Source: Oleiphilus sp.
GTDB taxonomy: Bacteria > Pseudomonadota > Gammaproteobacteria > Pseudomonadales > Oleiphilaceae
NCBI GenBank assembly: GCA_006212045.1
Contig: PZPK01000016.1
Span: 1 to 64,000 of the forward strand
DNA length: 64,000 nt
Direction: 5' to 3'
Both the position numbers and the translations under genes were made by a program. Positions 32,498 to 41,314 of the stretch are shown here, piece by piece. The notes under the pieces are model-generated. The model made no database searches, was not told the DNA's origin, and worked only from the letters and a program-made list of their open reading frames with translations. The stretch's first letter is position 1, and each line of letters starts with the position of its first letter.

Positions 32498-33115
32498 ATG
32501 GCATTAACGATTGAAACCCTGCGAGATGTGTTGCTCGCTTCACTACCGAATGGGCCGATGTGGCCGCGTGCGGGTGATAGTCAATGGGGCTTGCTGTTCG
32601 AAGCAATCGCGCCGGAATTTGTAGAGATTGATGAGCTGGACCAACAGCTAATCAAAGAGATGAGCCCGCATACAGCCAGCCTACTGTTTGATGAGTGGGA
32701 GGCGGAGCTTGGTTTGCCGGATGCTTGCCACGGTGAGGGGCAAACCTACAACCAGCGCCATTTTGCAATGAAAGAGCGCTATAGCACGATCGGTCGCCAG
32801 GACAAGCAGTTCTTTATCGATTTGGCGGCACGATTAGGCTACACGATCACGATTGACGAGTTTTCTCCCAGCAATCCGGGGCCCGCTGGAAACTTGGAGG
32901 TTGTGAAACAGAACGGCGAAACGTTTCACGTGTCTCCTAGCGGCGATGAGTGGAATTATGTATGGCGTGTGAATGCGCCGTCGACTGTTAATCAGCCACG
33001 ACAATATCCCAGCCAGTATGGCGAGCCTTATACCATCGTTGGGAATGACCTTTTGGAATGTACGCTACGTCAGTACGCGCATGAGCACAGGGTGTTGATC
33101 TTTGCTTATGTATAG
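32498..33115 (+). CDS. baseplate/tail protein (Mu gp48-like, DUF2313)
   Basis: The 205-residue protein has the DUF2313 pattern RDVLLASLPNGPMWPRAGDSQWGLLFEAIAPEF and LFDEWEAELGLPDACHGEGQTYNQRHFAM. It links wedge to fibres at the end of the baseplate operon. Confidence 0.9.
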   Translation: MALTIETLRDVLLASLPNGPMWPRAGDSQWGLLFEAIAPEFVEIDELDQQLIKEMSPHTASLLFDEWEAELGLPDACHGEGQTYNQRHFAMKERYSTIGRQDKQFFIDLAARLGYTITIDEFSPSNPGPAGNLEVVKQNGETFHVSPSGDEWNYVWRVNAPSTVNQPRQYPSQYGEPYTIVGNDLLECTLRQYAHEHRVLIFAYV

Positions 33116-33123
33116 GTGCGCGT

Positions 33124-33852
33124 ATGGATTATCCGGTCTCCGATCCGGGTTCACAGTTACACAACGGCCGCTTAACGGACGGAGATTCCGCCCAGGGCGT
33201 TGACCCGTCAATCGATAAATCCGCGCATATGAACGCGGTTTACGATGAGCTGCTCAATCTTATCACCGGCATGGGCATCACGCCCGATGAAGCCGAATTT
33301 AACCAGGTGTTACAGGCGATCAATATTGCCGCACCGGTGTCCCAAATTACTTTCCATTATGTAGACCTTAATGACCCGGATCCGGTGCCTGGTTGGTTGC
33401 TGTGTGATGGATCCAATGGCACGCCAGATCTGACCGATCGTTTTGTTGTGTGTGCTACAGGGGGTGACCGGGATGTCGGGGATGTCGGAGGATCGAATAC
33501 GAAAACCAGCAGTACTGGGGGGGCGCATAATCACTCTGTCACGGTCAATAACCGCACTCTCAGCGAGAGCCAGATGCCCGCGCATTATCACCAGCAAGGA
33601 TTCAAAATAAAGAATACGAACTTGCAGTTTGGTTATACCGACACTGGTGTAAATGAGGCGGGTTATGAGGGGTCTGACAACAACAACCCGAACTTGATAC
33701 ACACAAATACTGTCGGCGGCAGCCAGGCGCACGACCATACCGCTAGTAGTGCCGCAAACGGTAATCACTCTCACACCGTCGATGTGCGCCCACCTTACTT
33801 CGCGCTGGCGCCATTTATCCGTGCTGACTACGCCGCGACTTTAAATCTGTAG
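33124..33852 (+). CDS. tail fibre with phage collar domain
   Basis: The 242-residue protein has an N-terminal phage-attaching part (HLNAVYDELLNLITGMGI type). The tail-collar signature PGWLLCDGSNGTPDLTDRFVVCA follows, then His-rich repeats HNHSVTV, AHYHQQG, HDHTASS and HSHTVDVRPPYFAL. Such fibres carry metal-binding His repeats along a trimeric rod. It probably contacts the receptor or anchors further fibres. Confidence 0.85.
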   Translation: MDYPVSDPGSQLHNGRLTDGDSAQGVDPSIDKSAHMNAVYDELLNLITGMGITPDEAEFNQVLQAINIAAPVSQITFHYVDLNDPDPVPGWLLCDGSNGTPDLTDRFVVCATGGDRDVGDVGGSNTKTSSTGGAHNHSVTVNNRTLSESQMPAHYHQQGFKIKNTNLQFGYTDTGVNEAGYEGSDNNNPNLIHTNTVGGSQAHDHTASSAANGNHSHTVDVRPPYFALAPFIRADYAATLNL

Positions 33853-33861
33853 AGAAAAATT

Positions 33862-34473
33862 ATGGAACTCAAAGCAATTTTGGCCGACAGCCTCATCATC
33901 AAAGATAGTGTGCCACTGCGCGTGGATTTCAGTGCCTTGGAAATCGATACGAGTAATCTCTGGGCGCTCGAATGGGATGACTCGGTCAGCCCACAGGGAG
34001 AGATGGAGCTGCTCAACGGCAATCAGAATGTGCCGTTCACCGACCTAGCCACCATACAGCCGTTCATCGACTTGTATGACAACACGATGGCCGAGGAATC
34101 TGTCGTTGATCTCGATCTGCACAAAGCAGCGGCGATGGACGCGATGAGTACCGCAGCGCGGGCGCAGATTATTGCTGGATTTGAGAGTGATGCCCTTGGT
34201 ACCACGCACCACTATGGCGGATTTGAAACCGACCAGATCAATCTTATCGGTGCCGCTACATCCGGAGCCGACATGCCATACCCCTGTCGGGATCAGGCCG
34301 GAGTGTGGGCGCGTAGATTGCACACTGCCGCTCAGCTTAACCAGGTGCTGCGCGACGGCTCTTTATTTAAGCAGTCTGTTTTGGTGGCGCTTGATGGCAG
34401 GCGAAATGAAATTGATCTGGCTGTCGATGAGGCTCAGGTCGATGCCGTGCAATGGATGGAGGTTACCCAATGA
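33862..34473 (+). CDS. tail-fibre-associated protein (DUF4376-like)
   Basis: The 203-residue product has a C-terminal ARAQIIAGFESDALGTTHHYGGFETDQINLIGAA...RDQAGVWARRLHTAAQLNQVL block characteristic of DUF4376, found in fibre assembly proteins. It overlaps the following signal-peptide protein gene by four bases (ATGA). Confidence 0.72.
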   Translation: MELKAILADSLIIKDSVPLRVDFSALEIDTSNLWALEWDDSVSPQGEMELLNGNQNVPFTDLATIQPFIDLYDNTMAEESVVDLDLHKAAAMDAMSTAARAQIIAGFESDALGTTHHYGGFETDQINLIGAATSGADMPYPCRDQAGVWARRLHTAAQLNQVLRDGSLFKQSVLVALDGRRNEIDLAVDEAQVDAVQWMEVTQ

Positions 34474-37400
34474 TCCGCTTGATATTTATACTCACCGCAC
34501 TGCTGTCTGCAATCGCATACGGCGCTGCGCAATTGCCTGCGACCAGTTCTGGCGTACACTACTCTGATGGACAGGGCGGCTACACTTCGCTGCCACCTGC
34601 TCAGCAAAGTGAAAATCAGGATCCTGTAATCACTCTGACTGGCTCCAGTCCTGTTTCTGTTACAGAAGGGACTTCTTACTCAAGCGCAGGTGCAACGTGT
34701 ACTGACGCTGAAGATGGTACGATCAGTGTCCCGGCACCGAGTTATAGTCCAGCATTCAACATCAATGTACCCGGCACTTATGTCGCGACATATTCATGCA
34801 CCGACTCTGATAGCAATACCGTAACCGTGAATCGCACGGTTAACGTCAACAGTGCACCACAAAACTCAGATCTCGCTTTTACTAATACGACAGTTGCGTT
34901 GGATAACGGGGCTGGAACGAATATTCCGCAGGTGTTCTGGGCAGGTATGCCAGACGTGAACGGCGACGGCTGCTTAGACGTTTATATCGGCGCACATGCT
35001 GATGTTGTTAATTCTAATATGTATGTACAGAACAACGTGAATGGTGTGTGTCAGGGGACGTTTACATTCTTTCCTGATACAGAAAACTACTCGCAAGGTA
35101 CGGTTGGTCAGCCTGACGAGTTCCCACGTATTACTTCCCGTTATGTGTGGGGTAACTGGTATGGGCACCCAGAAGGGTTTTGGTCATTTACCGGGCAGGA
35201 TGTGGATGGGTCATCGTCAGCACGATATGTCCTTGATCCGTCGTTTACCACGGTCGGGGGTAATCCTCAGTACCTGACAAAATCGGGCGGCTGCTTTGGC
35301 TCGCGGCCTAAGTGTCTCCCTGTTGATATGGACGGGGATGGTACATTCGAGATGGCCTACAGGTCTTTTGATGCACCTTACAATACCGGCTATGTCGTAA
35401 GCGCATCTAACGGCAACACGATCTATCCGTCGAATGGCCAGAACGGTACGTTTGTAGGCTCGCTCTCTGTGTTCGATGTGGATAACGATGGCTATCCTGA
35501 AATCGTCAATGCTGGCTTGGGTGGTTACTTTACCTTTGATTCTGTCAACTCTGAAATGGATTGGGTAGGCGGCAAATTCGTCGGTTCTTCTGCGAATGCG
35601 GGCACCACTGGCAATCATAAATTACCGTTTGACTACGACAATGATGGTGATCTTGATCTTTATATTGGGGAAGGCGAATACAACGTTAGTGGTGACCTTG
35701 TAGTCCACATGCTGCAAAACGACGGTAACGGAAATTTTACCGACGTTACTTCAACCGCGTTTTCCGGCATCACACTTAAAACCACGGCTTATCACACGAC
35801 ATATGGTAACTCTCAGATTGCGGATATTAATCTGGATGGCTGGCCCGACATCGTTTTCGGTGCAGAGGAGTTTGATGATACTGTCCGATTTATATTGAAC
35901 AATGGCGATGGAACTTTCTCACTCAATGCAGATATTGAAACTACGCCACAAAATTTTGGCAGCGGTAATGACTCTTCGCGCAGGCCATGGATTCAGATCG
36001 CTGACTACGATAACGATGGTCTGCCTGATCTTATTCACAATGGCGAGCGCACTGGCGGGACGTTGGTTGATGGTCAGCTCTACCGGAATACAACTTCAAC
36101 GAGTAACCATTGGATTCAGATCAGAATCAGGGGGGCAGGTAATAATACGGACGGGATGCATTCGCGCACGACAATATTTGAAGCTGGTACGACAAACATC
36201 ATCGCACACCAACATATTGGTGTATTCAGCTCTGGATACCAAAACATGCGCGTCCACACAGGGACCGGATCGCATACGCTCGTCGATGTGCGAGTTGAGT
36301 ACCCACACGGCGGGCCGACTTGTGATTTCAGCAATGTCGGCGTTGATCAAAACTATGTGGCGTTCCCAAGTTGCAACCTGCAAACCTATACACCGGGTTC
36401 GGCGATTCCGCTGACGTATGTAGCAACAAATAACGTTAACACCACAGTCCAGCTGGTAGCAGATTCGGTTATCACGCCAACAAACTCTGAGCAAGTCACG
36501 TTTGCGATACCTTTCGCGGAAGGTGATGTGGCAGATGTTAGCGAATTGAAAATTAGTATCGCAGGATCGGAAGTAGCTGCTGCTGTGGATGAAATCGTCA
36601 GCTATCAGGGGAGCAAGATAGGCGTGCGATCTGCGCGAATTCAGATCCCGTCCGTTGATATGACAAGCGGCACTGTCACGGTTTCGATTACGGATGAGGG
36701 TGCGAGCGTTGCCCGGGTGCCGTTCTCAGATCAGAGTGTGGAGTTTGCCACTGCTGCAGCCAACAAAGCCTCGATGCCATTTAAGCGGGTATGGGCTCAA
36801 CACAATTTAGCGTATGTCGCGGTGGCTGGATTGATCCCGCCGTATGCGACAGGGGCCGATCTGGATGCAGCGTATGCAACCTACGCCGAACATCAGTTTG
36901 ACAACTGGGCGTCAGGGTTTGATTACAGTGCATCGTCGCAGTCAAACTGGTTGTTTGATCGAGCTGGAGCGCTTTACAAACTGTATTTGCAGTTTGGCGA
37001 TACCAAGTACTTAAAAGAAGCATTTCTGGCGTTTCGATACTACATCTCTAACATTCAGATGACGGGTACAGTCGCAAGCGGGCGCGGAGGCTGGATAGGC
37101 GACACGGTAGATGACAAATATGCGTATGCCGAAGCGGTGCTAATTCACTATGCACTGACCGGCGATGATACTTGGCTTCCAGGCGGCGATTCTGTAAACG
37201 CGGTGGTGACCGACATGGCATTGCGGGCGCTGGATCATTCTGAGCAAGGGTATATCTATACTAGTCTATTCAGCAACGGGCCTGGTTATGAGAGTGAGCG
37301 AGAGTTTTTCACAGAGCGTCGAACGGGCCTGACGCTGTGGGGTGCAGCAGTCGCGTGCAGTATGACTGGAGACGCGACGCTATGTAATCGGGTTGATGAT

Positions 37401-38162
37401 TTCATTCTGGATCTTAAAGAGCATCAGCAGGGAGTTGATAACTTCGATATAGCAAACGGCTGGGATACGAAAACCGGCGCATTTGTTCACAGTTGGTTGG
37501 TGCATGAGTGTGGCGGCTGCTTCTCTGGTAATGAGTCGAACGTTCCTCTAGGGTCGAACCCTGACAGACGCTTCAGCCCTTGGATGAGTTCGAACATTCA
37601 GCTTGCGCTATGGACTGCGTACTGGACGCTGGATAGTACCCTGCTAACCAATCGCTCGGAATTGCCTGAAATTATCCGGTTCTTAGCGGACGGCGTGCAT
37701 AACTACGGATTAGACCCATCGCCAATCGGGGCCAGCTCAAACTCCCATGGTTTCGCGGCTTACACAAATACTCGCGCTGGGTATACCTACGGTTCCATGT
37801 CGTTCTGTGACGCCACTGACTCAAGCCCTTTCGTGCTGTATACCGCAGCTCCTTACGCTACACAGGCGGAGTTGTTCGACCCTATCCCGTATAGCGGTGG
37901 GGCAGCGGGCTCCATGGACTACCCAGATAATCGCGCCTCGACGCACTACGGCGAGGTGATGGGGCTGCTGGCTGCTGGGCTTTATTTTGAAACAGATTCA
38001 GCAAAAAGATCTGCCTTAGAAACCACCATCGCAAACTTATCTGACGTATACACCACGGCATGTTCGAGCTGGTTTGCCGGTTCAGGTGTCCCACGAGCAT
38101 TTAACTGGCAGTTCTTCACGAATCCGCGTGCGACATACGATTGGGCGAGGCAGCAGTCATGA
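34470..38162 (+). CDS. large exported FG-GAP/ASPIC protein with C-terminal helical toroid-like domain
   Basis: The 1230-residue product starts at ATG 34470 with GGAGGT upstream. It opens with a real signal peptide (MIRLIFILTALLSAIAYGAA). An Ig-like DUF5011 domain follows at about 50-130. Next is a seven-blade-type FG-GAP/VCBS propeller with at least six calcium loops (DVNGDGCLD, DMDGDGTFE, DVDNDGYPE, DYDNDGDLD, DINLDGWPD, DYDNDGLPD). An ASPIC/UnbV-like beta domain lies near 550-640. The last 450 residues are helical with aromatic-rich repeats, resembling alpha/alpha-toroid glycan-acting enzymes. It is tightly coupled to tail genes on both sides, so it may be a host-range or glycan-active factor. 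A signal peptide on a tail protein is odd. Confidence 0.72.
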   Translation: MIRLIFILTALLSAIAYGAAQLPATSSGVHYSDGQGGYTSLPPAQQSENQDPVITLTGSSPVSVTEGTSYSSAGATCTDAEDGTISVPAPSYSPAFNINVPGTYVATYSCTDSDSNTVTVNRTVNVNSAPQNSDLAFTNTTVALDNGAGTNIPQVFWAGMPDVNGDGCLDVYIGAHADVVNSNMYVQNNVNGVCQGTFTFFPDTENYSQGTVGQPDEFPRITSRYVWGNWYGHPEGFWSFTGQDVDGSSSARYVLDPSFTTVGGNPQYLTKSGGCFGSRPKCLPVDMDGDGTFEMAYRSFDAPYNTGYVVSASNGNTIYPSNGQNGTFVGSLSVFDVDNDGYPEIVNAGLGGYFTFDSVNSEMDWVGGKFVGSSANAGTTGNHKLPFDYDNDGDLDLYIGEGEYNVSGDLVVHMLQNDGNGNFTDVTSTAFSGITLKTTAYHTTYGNSQIADINLDGWPDIVFGAEEFDDTVRFILNNGDGTFSLNADIETTPQNFGSGNDSSRRPWIQIADYDNDGLPDLIHNGERTGGTLVDGQLYRNTTSTSNHWIQIRIRGAGNNTDGMHSRTTIFEAGTTNIIAHQHIGVFSSGYQNMRVHTGTGSHTLVDVRVEYPHGGPTCDFSNVGVDQNYVAFPSCNLQTYTPGSAIPLTYVATNNVNTTVQLVADSVITPTNSEQVTFAIPFAEGDVADVSELKISIAGSEVAAAVDEIVSYQGSKIGVRSARIQIPSVDMTSGTVTVSITDEGASVARVPFSDQSVEFATAAANKASMPFKRVWAQHNLAYVAVAGLIPPYATGADLDAAYATYAEHQFDNWASGFDYSASSQSNWLFDRAGALYKLYLQFGDTKYLKEAFLAFRYYISNIQMTGTVASGRGGWIGDTVDDKYAYAEAVLIHYALTGDDTWLPGGDSVNAVVTDMALRALDHSEQGYIYTSLFSNGPGYESEREFFTERRTGLTLWGAAVACSMTGDATLCNRVDDFILDLKEHQQGVDNFDIANGWDTKTGAFVHSWLVHECGGCFSGNESNVPLGSNPDRRFSPWMSSNIQLALWTAYWTLDSTLLTNRSELPEIIRFLADGVHNYGLDPSPIGASSNSHGFAAYTNTRAGYTYGSMSFCDATDSSPFVLYTAAPYATQAELFDPIPYSGGAAGSMDYPDNRASTHYGEVMGLLAAGLYFETDSAKRSALETTIANLSDVYTTACSSWFAGSGVPRAFNWQFFTNPRATYDWARQQS

Positions 38163-39034
38163 CAATCCTAGCAGTTAATTCCGCAACCACAGGCCAGTCC
38201 TCTTGGGCGGCGCTGCCTGCTCCAGCAGCAGGTTCAAACCGTCTACACATTTACTTTATCGGTGCTGAGGTCAACGGGGGCACAACAGAGTCGCTAGCTG
38301 AAACCCTAACACTGGACGGTAAACCGTTTACAAAAATTGGCGAGTGCGAGGTCACTGCTACGTATGCGCGGGGTATAACCGCTTTCGCTGCGCTTGAAAG
38401 TACGCTGGATGCGTCAGGTAACGACGCTGGATTGATTGTATTGGATGGTAGTGGCAATAACTGTCAGTACTCAGGCGCACACATGGTTGGTTCGATCACG
38501 TTGGGGGATATCGACCAGGGTATTGATCTAAACACAATCGCGGTACTTGCTCCTGACGTTACCAGTATTAATGTCCCGACCAACGATGGTGAAGACATTG
38601 TTGTATGCGGCTTGGCTAGCAACCCTGGCGCAATGACGTGGGCAGGCGCAACCGAGCAGGCCGAGTGGGGCAGCACGTTTGATATGGCGATTGCTACGCA
38701 CGACTCGACAGTGACAGAAAACCGCGCGATCAGCTATTCGACCGATGCTGCGAGCAACTTCGATCCTTCAGTCATCGCGCTTTCGGTCCCGGCAGTGCAA
38801 GTCGTGCCAGAGATCACCAGTATTAACGGCGGGCAGTCGGTCTATCGCGGCCAAGTGGGCGTAGTCGTGAATTTCGACAACATGAGTACCGAACAAGTCA
38901 CCGACATGAATGCCAACGGCGAAAATTTCACAAATGTATCTCATGTGGCGGGGGCGGCGTCGGCAACGATTGACGTGCCCGTTTCAATGACAACCTCAAC
39001 TAGCACTGACGTAACAGCTAATTTCACGGAGTAA
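38159..39034 (+). CDS. phage surface protein of unknown function
   Basis: The 291-residue product has no signal. It is strand-rich (NRLHIYFIGAEVNGGTT..., ITSINGGQSVYRGQVGVVVNFDN), with the last third resembling an Ig/IPT-like fold. It starts at ATG 38159 overlapping the previous stop (ATGA). It is probably a tail-tip or fibre component by position, but not recognised. Confidence 0.55.
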   Translation: MTILAVNSATTGQSSWAALPAPAAGSNRLHIYFIGAEVNGGTTESLAETLTLDGKPFTKIGECEVTATYARGITAFAALESTLDASGNDAGLIVLDGSGNNCQYSGAHMVGSITLGDIDQGIDLNTIAVLAPDVTSINVPTNDGEDIVVCGLASNPGAMTWAGATEQAEWGSTFDMAIATHDSTVTENRAISYSTDAASNFDPSVIALSVPAVQVVPEITSINGGQSVYRGQVGVVVNFDNMSTEQVTDMNANGENFTNVSHVAGAASATIDVPVSMTTSTSTDVTANFTE

Positions 39035-39039
39035 TTTTT

Positions 39040-39426
39040 ATGTTTGAAGTACAAGAAGCAGTCGCAAATGCAATGCTCGATGCAGGCGGCGCACTGGTAG
39101 ATGCAGGCGCAGGCGCAGGCAAGGCAAAAATTTATGATGCATCAGGCAATCTACTATCAGAGCACACGCTGTCTCCCACAGCCTTTGCAGCCGCAGCGGG
39201 AGGCTCTTTGGATTCAAACGCTATTGTTGACGTGAATGGCACAGCAACAGGCGTCGCAAGTACGGCTGACGTAACTGATAGCAACGATGTTGTACGGTTC
39301 CATGGCGATTGTGGATTAACGGGTTCTGGCGCGTTTTGTGAGCTTTCGAATACAACAATTACGCAGAACGAGCAGGTGCAGTGTACCGGCATTAGCGTAA
39401 CGATTTCGAATCTGATCACTCCATAG
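39040..39426 (+). CDS. small phage protein with Ala/Gly-rich strands
   Basis: The 128-residue product MFEVQEAVANAMLDAGGALV... has a repetitive AGAGAGKAKIYDASG stretch and two cysteines in the C-terminal DCGLTGSGAFCELS. It is five bases after the previous gene and not recognised. A tail-associated role is inferred from position. Confidence 0.5.
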   Translation: MFEVQEAVANAMLDAGGALVDAGAGAGKAKIYDASGNLLSEHTLSPTAFAAAAGGSLDSNAIVDVNGTATGVASTADVTDSNDVVRFHGDCGLTGSGAFCELSNTTITQNEQVQCTGISVTISNLITP

Positions 39427-39441
39427 GATAGGGGAAAGCCT

Positions 39442-41310
39442 GTGCATTTTTCGCTATCGAAGTATCTGGCTACACAAACGTCGCCGCTTGCTTTTAACGT
39501 CACTCTAGCAACTGGTTATATACCTGTTGTAGCTAACCAGCAGGTAGAGTTTTTTGCTCGAGATGATGCTGGGAACGGGTGTCATTTTCGAGGCGTACTA
39601 TCAGGTACAACGATTACGCGGACGTTTATCTACGAGTCAACCGAGCCTGATGATCGGATGCCTACGTTCGATGATGCAACGCTTCGCATTCAGTCTGTGA
39701 TGGGCGGGATGACGATGCGCGAGCGTGACTTGGGTACAGCGATTATTGGGCTGTTTTGGCAATCCAATACGATTGGTACGCACATAGACTCAATTGGGTC
39801 ACAAGAGTTGCCAGACAACCGTATTTACGAGTGGTTGGACGAAGGGCGAAAAGTTATTGCGGAGCACCCTTTAGAGCATCAATCCATACCTCGATCAAAT
39901 TCGTTTGGGTACGGTACAGGGCTTGCAAAGTTGCTGTATCAGTACGAGGGTTACAGGGACGTTTTAATCGTTGCCGGTGCGCGTGGTGGTTCTGGTTTTG
40001 CGGCGAACAACTGGAACAAGGGTGATCCTGAGTACAACCACTTCGTGAATAAGGTCAATGCAGCGATTGCTGCACATCCATATAACCAGCTTATTGGGTT
40101 ATACGGTTCAGGAGGCGAAGATGATTGTTGGGGAGACTGGCCGGGTTCTGCGACGGCATTTCAGGGCAGGCTGGATCAATTTATAGATGATGTTCGTGCA
40201 GATATTGTATTGAATCCGATCCAAGGACCGAACTGGAATAATCGGTTTCCGATTGTGATTACAGAGATGGCTCCGGCGTTTGTTGCGCAAGGTGGCGATA
40301 AAGTTATCGTTAATAATGTAATGAAGACCGTAGGCCAGCGTAAGCCCTATACAGCCTGTGCAAGCTCGGACGGTCTATTAAGCATATCGGGAGAGCCGTA
40401 TCATCTTGTTGGTAACTCCATCAGACAACAACCGGATCGACTGTACCTAAGCACTCTACAGGCTCGTGGTAACGACACATTAGGCGGGCCAGTTTCATGT
40501 TCGATGGCCGGTGAGGTTGTGGTTGATGGCAGTATGGCGGTTGTGCCGACTGTACCCCCTGTCGAGGCTACGCTGACCGGCGAAGTATTGGTTGACGGCA
40601 GCATGAGTATGCTTATTGGTAACGTCATTCAAATGGCTCTGGCCGGTGAAGTGGTACTCGATGGCAGTATGACTATGCTGGTTGGCGCAACACCAGAGAT
40701 GCGATTGCTGGCAGGCACTGGCATTACAGAAGATGCTGACGGTATCAGCGATTGGGCAGATCCTGTGAATACAGGAATCAGTGCTATCCAAACTGTTGAT
40801 TCTGAGAAGCCGAATACCGACGCTTCCGGCAATGTCATATTTATTCGGGCGAATGAAGAGAAGATGCTGGTTCCTCACGCTCTGCTCAATACCGGCAATG
40901 GTTACACGATCATAGCGAAGATTAATACGTCGTCAACGGCGGGCAATCAGAATATCTTGTCTACAAATAAACATGGGTTTTACGTCCATAATGCATCTGG
41001 ATCGATTGCTGGGTTCTTGAATAACAGTCTGAGCACAATCCCTGTAGCGACAACAGTCGTAAATGATGGTACTGATCATATCGTTGCGGTAACGGTTACG
41101 TCTGGAGGCGTGTTGAGTCTCTTTGTTGACAGTTCAATCGAAGCGTCTCACAACTTCGGCTCCCTTCAAAGTGACTCTATTCGCGCAGTGCTTGGAGCTT
41201 TTTGGAACGCCAGTCCGGTTAACCATTTCGATGGAATAATGAAGCGGATTGAGCTGTTTTCCAACTCCATGACAGAAAGCGAAATTAATGCTGCTACGGC
41301 GACATGGTAA
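39442..41310 (+). CDS. tail spike-like protein with sialate-esterase-like and LamG-like domains
   Basis: The 622-residue product starts at GTG 39442. Residues about 95-320 resemble SGNH/sialate O-acetylesterases: GLFWQSNTIGTHI carries the Gln-Ser-Asn nucleophile block, and YGSGGEDDCWGDWPGS fits the family's QGESD-like block. Three related linkers (GEVVVDGSMAVV, GEVLVDGSMSML, GEVVLDGSMTML) at about 353-415 lead to a concanavalin/LamG-like C-terminal domain. It probably deacetylates a host surface glycan during adsorption. The second block is divergent, so activity is uncertain. Confidence 0.62.
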   Translation: MHFSLSKYLATQTSPLAFNVTLATGYIPVVANQQVEFFARDDAGNGCHFRGVLSGTTITRTFIYESTEPDDRMPTFDDATLRIQSVMGGMTMRERDLGTAIIGLFWQSNTIGTHIDSIGSQELPDNRIYEWLDEGRKVIAEHPLEHQSIPRSNSFGYGTGLAKLLYQYEGYRDVLIVAGARGGSGFAANNWNKGDPEYNHFVNKVNAAIAAHPYNQLIGLYGSGGEDDCWGDWPGSATAFQGRLDQFIDDVRADIVLNPIQGPNWNNRFPIVITEMAPAFVAQGGDKVIVNNVMKTVGQRKPYTACASSDGLLSISGEPYHLVGNSIRQQPDRLYLSTLQARGNDTLGGPVSCSMAGEVVVDGSMAVVPTVPPVEATLTGEVLVDGSMSMLIGNVIQMALAGEVVLDGSMTMLVGATPEMRLLAGTGITEDADGISDWADPVNTGISAIQTVDSEKPNTDASGNVIFIRANEEKMLVPHALLNTGNGYTIIAKINTSSTAGNQNILSTNKHGFYVHNASGSIAGFLNNSLSTIPVATTVVNDGTDHIVAVTVTSGGVLSLFVDSSIEASHNFGSLQSDSIRAVLGAFWNASPVNHFDGIMKRIELFSNSMTESEINAATATW

Positions 41311-41314
41311 CTAG

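Noticed and set aside
35217-36494. Minus-strand frames within the FG-GAP gene
   Set aside because: They mirror the calcium-loop codons of the plus-strand gene and have no independent support.
40495-40690. Tandem repeats considered as a CRISPR or minisatellite
   Set aside because: They are three imperfect in-frame protein repeats within a spike gene, without spacers or uniform repeat units; no CRISPR array is present in the window.
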